In this document: piece by piece, positions 60,993 to 64,000 of the stretch
How the letters are laid out: each line of letters begins with the position of its first letter
Position numbering within the stretch: the first letter of the stretch is position 1
Assembly: GCA_965657085.1 (NCBI GenBank)
Contig: CBFHND010000001.1
Span: 248,001 to 312,000 of the forward strand
DNA: 64,000 nt
Origin: CBFHND01 sp965657085
GTDB taxonomy: Bacteria; Pseudomonadota; Alphaproteobacteria; Rhodobacterales; Rhodobacteraceae
Reading direction: 5' to 3'
Made by a program: the position numbers and the translations under genes
The notes under the pieces: generated by a model
Told to the model about the DNA's origin: nothing
Databases searched by the model: none
Seen by the model: only the letters and a program-made list of their open reading frames with translations

Positions 60993-61009
60993 ACTCCGCC
61001 GGAGTTTTT
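60993..61009 (+). terminator. Rho-independent terminator of the peptide gene
   Basis: ACTCC-GCC-GGAGT stem-loop directly followed by TTTT. With the hairpin before it, it ends the short peptide transcript ahead of the convergent hydrolase gene. Confidence 0.75.
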
Positions 61010-61024
61010 CTGCCAAGATGAAGA

Positions 61025-61654
61025 TCAGGCTGGGGCGGTGTCCGCAAAAGCGGCCTTGATCTCTGCAAGGCTGCGCCGCGCGCCGGTTTGCAGGTATTCC
61101 ATGGCTTTCAGGGATGCTTCATGCGCCTCACGGCTTGATCCGGCCACGCAATCCTCGACCACCCGACAGAAATAGTCGTGCTGGTGGGCATCGACGAAGG
61201 TGTAGTGCACGCAGACATCGGTCAGCCCACCCACAAGGATCAGCGTCTCCGCGCGCAACCCTTTCAGCAGGATTTCAAGATCGGTGCCGAAGAAGGCAGA
61301 GTAACGCCGCTTGCGGATCAGATAGTCGTCGGGCCGAAAATCCATCTCCTCCACGGCGATGGCGGTCGCAGGATTGTTTTCGAGGCAATGCACGTCCTCG
61401 TCCCCGTCCAGTTCGCGCCCGAAGTCGACCATGGAGGGGTGATGCACCTCTTGCACGAAGATCACCGGAATGTCCGCCGCGCGGGCCGCATCGATCGCAC
61501 CGCGTGCGGACAGCATCCTGTCGCGGTATCCGGGCATGTTGTCGATGGACCGCACTGCGCTGTCATCAATGAAGGTGCTGGCCTGAATGTCGATCACGAT
61601 CAGGGCGGGGCGGCCTTCGATCAGGGCGCGGGGTGTCTTGTTTACGTTGGCCAT
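61025..61654 (-). CDS. Isochorismatase-like cysteine hydrolase
   Basis: A 209-residue hydrolase of the isochorismatase fold with the Asp-Lys-Cys triad: Asp in ALIVIDIQ, Lys in IRKRRYSAFFGT and Cys in GGLTDVCVHYTFVDAHQH. Members cleave amides or vinyl ethers (nicotinamidase, N-carbamoylsarcosine amidase, biuret-type). The substrate here is unknown. ATG 61654 has the ideal AAAGGAGG; the longer frame upstream lies in the promoter gap shared with uvrB. Confidence 0.9.
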   Translation of the reverse strand: MANVNKTPRALIEGRPALIVIDIQASTFIDDSAVRSIDNMPGYRDRMLSARGAIDAARAADIPVIFVQEVHHPSMVDFGRELDGDEDVHCLENNPATAIAVEEMDFRPDDYLIRKRRYSAFFGTDLEILLKGLRAETLILVGGLTDVCVHYTFVDAHQHDYFCRVVEDCVAGSSREAHEASLKAMEYLQTGARRSLAEIKAAFADTAPA

Positions 61655-61715
61655 GGGACCTCCTTTGGGTGCCGGCAGAATGACGCATATTCCGGCGCTG
61701 TCCACCACCGCCAGA

Positions 61716-61730
61716 TGACAGTTTTTGTCA
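61716..61730. promoter_or_regulatory. Palindrome TGACA-N5-TGTCA between hydrolase and uvrB
   Basis: A perfect inverted repeat TGACA-GTTTT-TGTCA lies 62 bp upstream of the hydrolase start and 70 bp upstream of uvrB. The binding protein is unknown. It does not match the alphaproteobacterial SOS box GTTC-N7-GTTC. Confidence 0.35.
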
Positions 61731-61799
61731 GCAGCGGGTCGTATGCCCTTGCACCGCGCGGCAAACGGTCCAATTTGGGAAAGGAAAGCGAGACTGCCC

Positions 61800-63998
61800 A
61801 TGCCCTATGCCCATTCCGACAGTTCCGAGGCCGTGTTGGCCAACCCCGCGCCGGACGTGCGCGAACGCCTCAAATTGGAAGGCGGCAAGCGGTTCGTCAT
61901 GGAAACTGAGTTCACGCCCGCAGGCGACCAGCCTACCGCGATCAAGGAACTGACCCAAGGCGTGCTGGACGGCGATCGCGATCAGGTGCTTTTGGGCGCC
62001 ACCGGCACGGGCAAGACCTACACCATGGCCAAGGTCATCGAAGAGACACAGCGCCCGGCCATCATCCTTGCGCCGAACAAGACGCTGGCCGCGCAGTTGT
62101 ATGGGGAGTTCAAAGGTTTCTTTCCCGAGAACGCGGTGGAATACTTCGTCAGCTACTACGACTATTACCAGCCCGAGGCCTACGTGGCCCGCTCGGACAC
62201 CTACATCGAGAAGGAAAGCCAGATCAACGAACAGATTGACCGCATGCGCCACTCGGCCACGCGGGCGCTGTTGGAGCGGGATGACGTGATCATTGTGGCA
62301 TCGGTATCGTGCATCTATGGCATCGGGTCGGTCGAAACCTATGGCGCCATGACGCAGGATCTGAAGGTCGGCCAGATGTACGACCAACGGCAGGTGATCG
62401 CCGATCTGGTGGCCCAGCAATACCGCCGCAACGATGCCGCGTTCCAGCGGGGATCGTTCCGGGTTCGGGGCGATAGTCTGGAAATCTTTCCCGCCCACCT
62501 TGATGATCGCGCATGGAAGCTGTCGTTCTTTGGCGAGGAATTGGAATCCATCACCGAATTCGACCCCCTGACCGGCGAAAAGACCGACACGATGGAGCAC
62601 ATCCGTGTCTATGCCAACAGCCACTATGTGACGCCCAAACCGACGATGAGCCAAGCCATCATCGGCATCAAGAAAGAGCTGAAGATCAGGCTCGATCAAC
62701 TGGTGAGCGAAGGCAAGCTGCTGGAAGCGCAGCGGCTGGAACAGCGCACCAACTTCGATCTGGAAATGCTGGAGGCCACGGGCGTCTGCAACGGGATCGA
62801 GAACTATTCACGCTATCTGACGGGCCGTGCCCCCGGCGAGCCGCCCCCCACCCTTTTCGAGTTCATCCCTGACAACGCCATCGTCTTCGCCGATGAATCC
62901 CACGTGTCCGTCCCCCAGATCGGCGGCATGTACAAGGGCGACTACCGACGCAAGTTCACGCTGGCCGAACATGGGTTCCGCCTGCCCTCCTGCATGGACA
63001 ACCGCCCATTGAAGTTCGAGGAATGGGACGCCATGCGCCCGCAATCGGTCTTCGTGTCGGCCACCCCCGCGGCGTGGGAGATCGAACAGACCGGCGGTGT
63101 GTTTACCGAACAGGTGATCCGCCCCACGGGTCTTCTGGACCCCGAGGTCGAAATCCGACCCGTGGACATGCAGGTCGATGATCTGCTGGACGAGGTGCGT
63201 AAGGTCGCCGCCGACGGGTTCCGCACGCTGGTCACCACGCTGACCAAGCGGATGGCAGAGGACCTGACCGAATACATGCACGAACAAGGCATTCGCGTGC
63301 GCTACATGCACTCGGACATCGACACCATCGAACGCATCGAGATCCTGCGCGATCTGCGGCTTGGGGCCTTCGACGTGCTGATCGGGATCAACCTGCTGCG
63401 CGAAGGTCTGGACATCCCCGAATGCGGACTGGTGGCCATTCTGGACGCGGACAAGGAAGGATTCCTGCGCTCCGAAACCTCACTGGTGCAGACCATCGGC
63501 CGCGCCGCGCGCAACGCCGAGGGCCGCGTGATCATGTACGCCGACCGCATCACCGGGTCGATGGAGCGCGCACTGGGCGAAACCAACCGCCGCCGCGCCA
63601 AGCAGATGGCCTACAACGTGGAGCACGGGATTACCCCGGCGACGGTCAAGAAGAACGTCGAGGACATCCTTGCAGGCCTCTACAAGGGTGACACCGATCA
63701 GAGCCGCGTCACCGCCAAGATCGACAACCCGCTGGCCGGTGGCAATCTGCAAACCGTGCTGGAAGGGCTGCGCACGGACATGCGCAAGGCGGCCGAGAAC
63801 CTCGAATTCGAGGAAGCCGCCCGCCTGCGGGACGAGGTCAAGCGGCTGGAGGCTGTGGACCTTGCCGTGGCCGACGATCCGATGGCCCGGCAGTACGCCG
63901 TGGACAAGGCCGTGGACGACGCACAGAAGGCATCGGGCCGCAGCACGATGGGCCGCGGCGGTATGCGTGGCGGGGTCAAGCGGCGGAAAGGGCGTTAG
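61800..63998 (+). CDS. uvrB: Excinuclease ABC subunit B
   Basis: Damage-verifying helicase of nucleotide excision repair, acting with UvrA and UvrC. The 732-residue protein has Walker A GATGTGKTYTMAK, the beta-hairpin region SYYDYYQPEAYV, Walker B IVFADESHV, helicase motif VI QTIGRAARNAEGRV and the C-terminal UVR coiled coil ENLEFEEAARLRDEVKRLEA that contacts UvrC. It starts at ATG 61800 and is complete; the stop is two bases before the window end. A ~40-residue extra N-terminus and a Gly/Arg-rich C-terminal tail (GRGGMRGGVKRRKGR) are seen. Confidence 0.97.
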   Translation: MPYAHSDSSEAVLANPAPDVRERLKLEGGKRFVMETEFTPAGDQPTAIKELTQGVLDGDRDQVLLGATGTGKTYTMAKVIEETQRPAIILAPNKTLAAQLYGEFKGFFPENAVEYFVSYYDYYQPEAYVARSDTYIEKESQINEQIDRMRHSATRALLERDDVIIVASVSCIYGIGSVETYGAMTQDLKVGQMYDQRQVIADLVAQQYRRNDAAFQRGSFRVRGDSLEIFPAHLDDRAWKLSFFGEELESITEFDPLTGEKTDTMEHIRVYANSHYVTPKPTMSQAIIGIKKELKIRLDQLVSEGKLLEAQRLEQRTNFDLEMLEATGVCNGIENYSRYLTGRAPGEPPPTLFEFIPDNAIVFADESHVSVPQIGGMYKGDYRRKFTLAEHGFRLPSCMDNRPLKFEEWDAMRPQSVFVSATPAAWEIEQTGGVFTEQVIRPTGLLDPEVEIRPVDMQVDDLLDEVRKVAADGFRTLVTTLTKRMAEDLTEYMHEQGIRVRYMHSDIDTIERIEILRDLRLGAFDVLIGINLLREGLDIPECGLVAILDADKEGFLRSETSLVQTIGRAARNAEGRVIMYADRITGSMERALGETNRRRAKQMAYNVEHGITPATVKKNVEDILAGLYKGDTDQSRVTAKIDNPLAGGNLQTVLEGLRTDMRKAAENLEFEEAARLRDEVKRLEAVDLAVADDPMARQYAVDKAVDDAQKASGRSTMGRGGMRGGVKRRKGR

Positions 63999-64000
63999 AA

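Overview
The window looks like a 64 kb piece of chromosome from a marine Roseobacter-group member of the Rhodobacteraceae (Alphaproteobacteria). The base composition is high in G+C and genes are packed densely, very often with 4-bp ATGA or GTGA stop/start overlaps. Lineage markers include an NDUFS4-type complex I subunit, UPF0262 and DUF2948 genes beside hisD and murA, and a perfect FNR-type site. I see no phage, transposase or CRISPR array. Coordinates below use the start codons I chose, which are often internal to the longest open frame.

Layout. 1-6.2 kb: xylose use (a cut-off ROK regulator, xylB-xylA) with a secreted FG-GAP/ASPIC protein and a di-haem peroxidase. 6.3-8.1 kb: a nucleotide-sugar epimerase and rpe. 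8.1-15.2 kb: a six-gene beta-oxidation operon resembling the pimelate (Pim) type, preceded by a PsrA-like palindrome. 15.4-21.9 kb: a small methyltransferase and a Yej-like oligopeptide ABC importer. 21.9-26.5 kb: a DEAD-box RNA helicase and a large MscS-type channel. 26.6-34.4 kb: an eight-gene glycan operon (NDP-sugar dehydrogenase, four glycosyltransferases, histidine phosphatase, deacetylase-like protein, methyltransferase), followed by a secreted PA14-like protein. 35.0-36.2 kb: two long non-coding stretches rich in inverted repeats, one with DnaA-box-like repeats. 36.2-46.5 kb: housekeeping (lepA, hisD, murA and their usual small neighbours) and a tRNA-Thr whose 3' part is duplicated in a 100-bp perfect direct repeat. 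46.8-49.6 kb: a serralysin-type RTX protease, a NIPSNAP protein and a DUF1045 2H phosphoesterase. 49.7-56.6 kb: a seven-gene operon with three different Rieske-domain fusion proteins. 56.7-57.6 kb: a decayed LysR gene. 57.7-64 kb: an SLC13-type transporter, tRNA-Arg, a complex I accessory subunit, a tiny Cys/His-rich secreted peptide behind an FNR box, a cysteine hydrolase and uvrB.

How things fit. The strongest candidate for an undescribed system is the operon at 49657-56613. It encodes a Rieske plus FMN glutamate-synthase-like protein, three small membrane proteins, a ferric-reductase-like membrane protein with a C-terminal Rieske domain, and a Rieske plus thiamine-diphosphate enzyme. The first six genes overlap one another and a LysR gene follows. 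A LysR-type inverted repeat lies in the promoter region. This looks like a linked redox chain between soluble flavin/TPP enzymes and a membrane haem protein, with unknown substrate. Second candidates are the FNR-box-controlled 62-residue Cys/His peptide and the glycan operon, which contains two MurG-like glycosyltransferases of the COG4671 type and a small methyltransferase with a paralogue 18 kb away. All functional statements are from reading the sequence and family knowledge; no searches were run.
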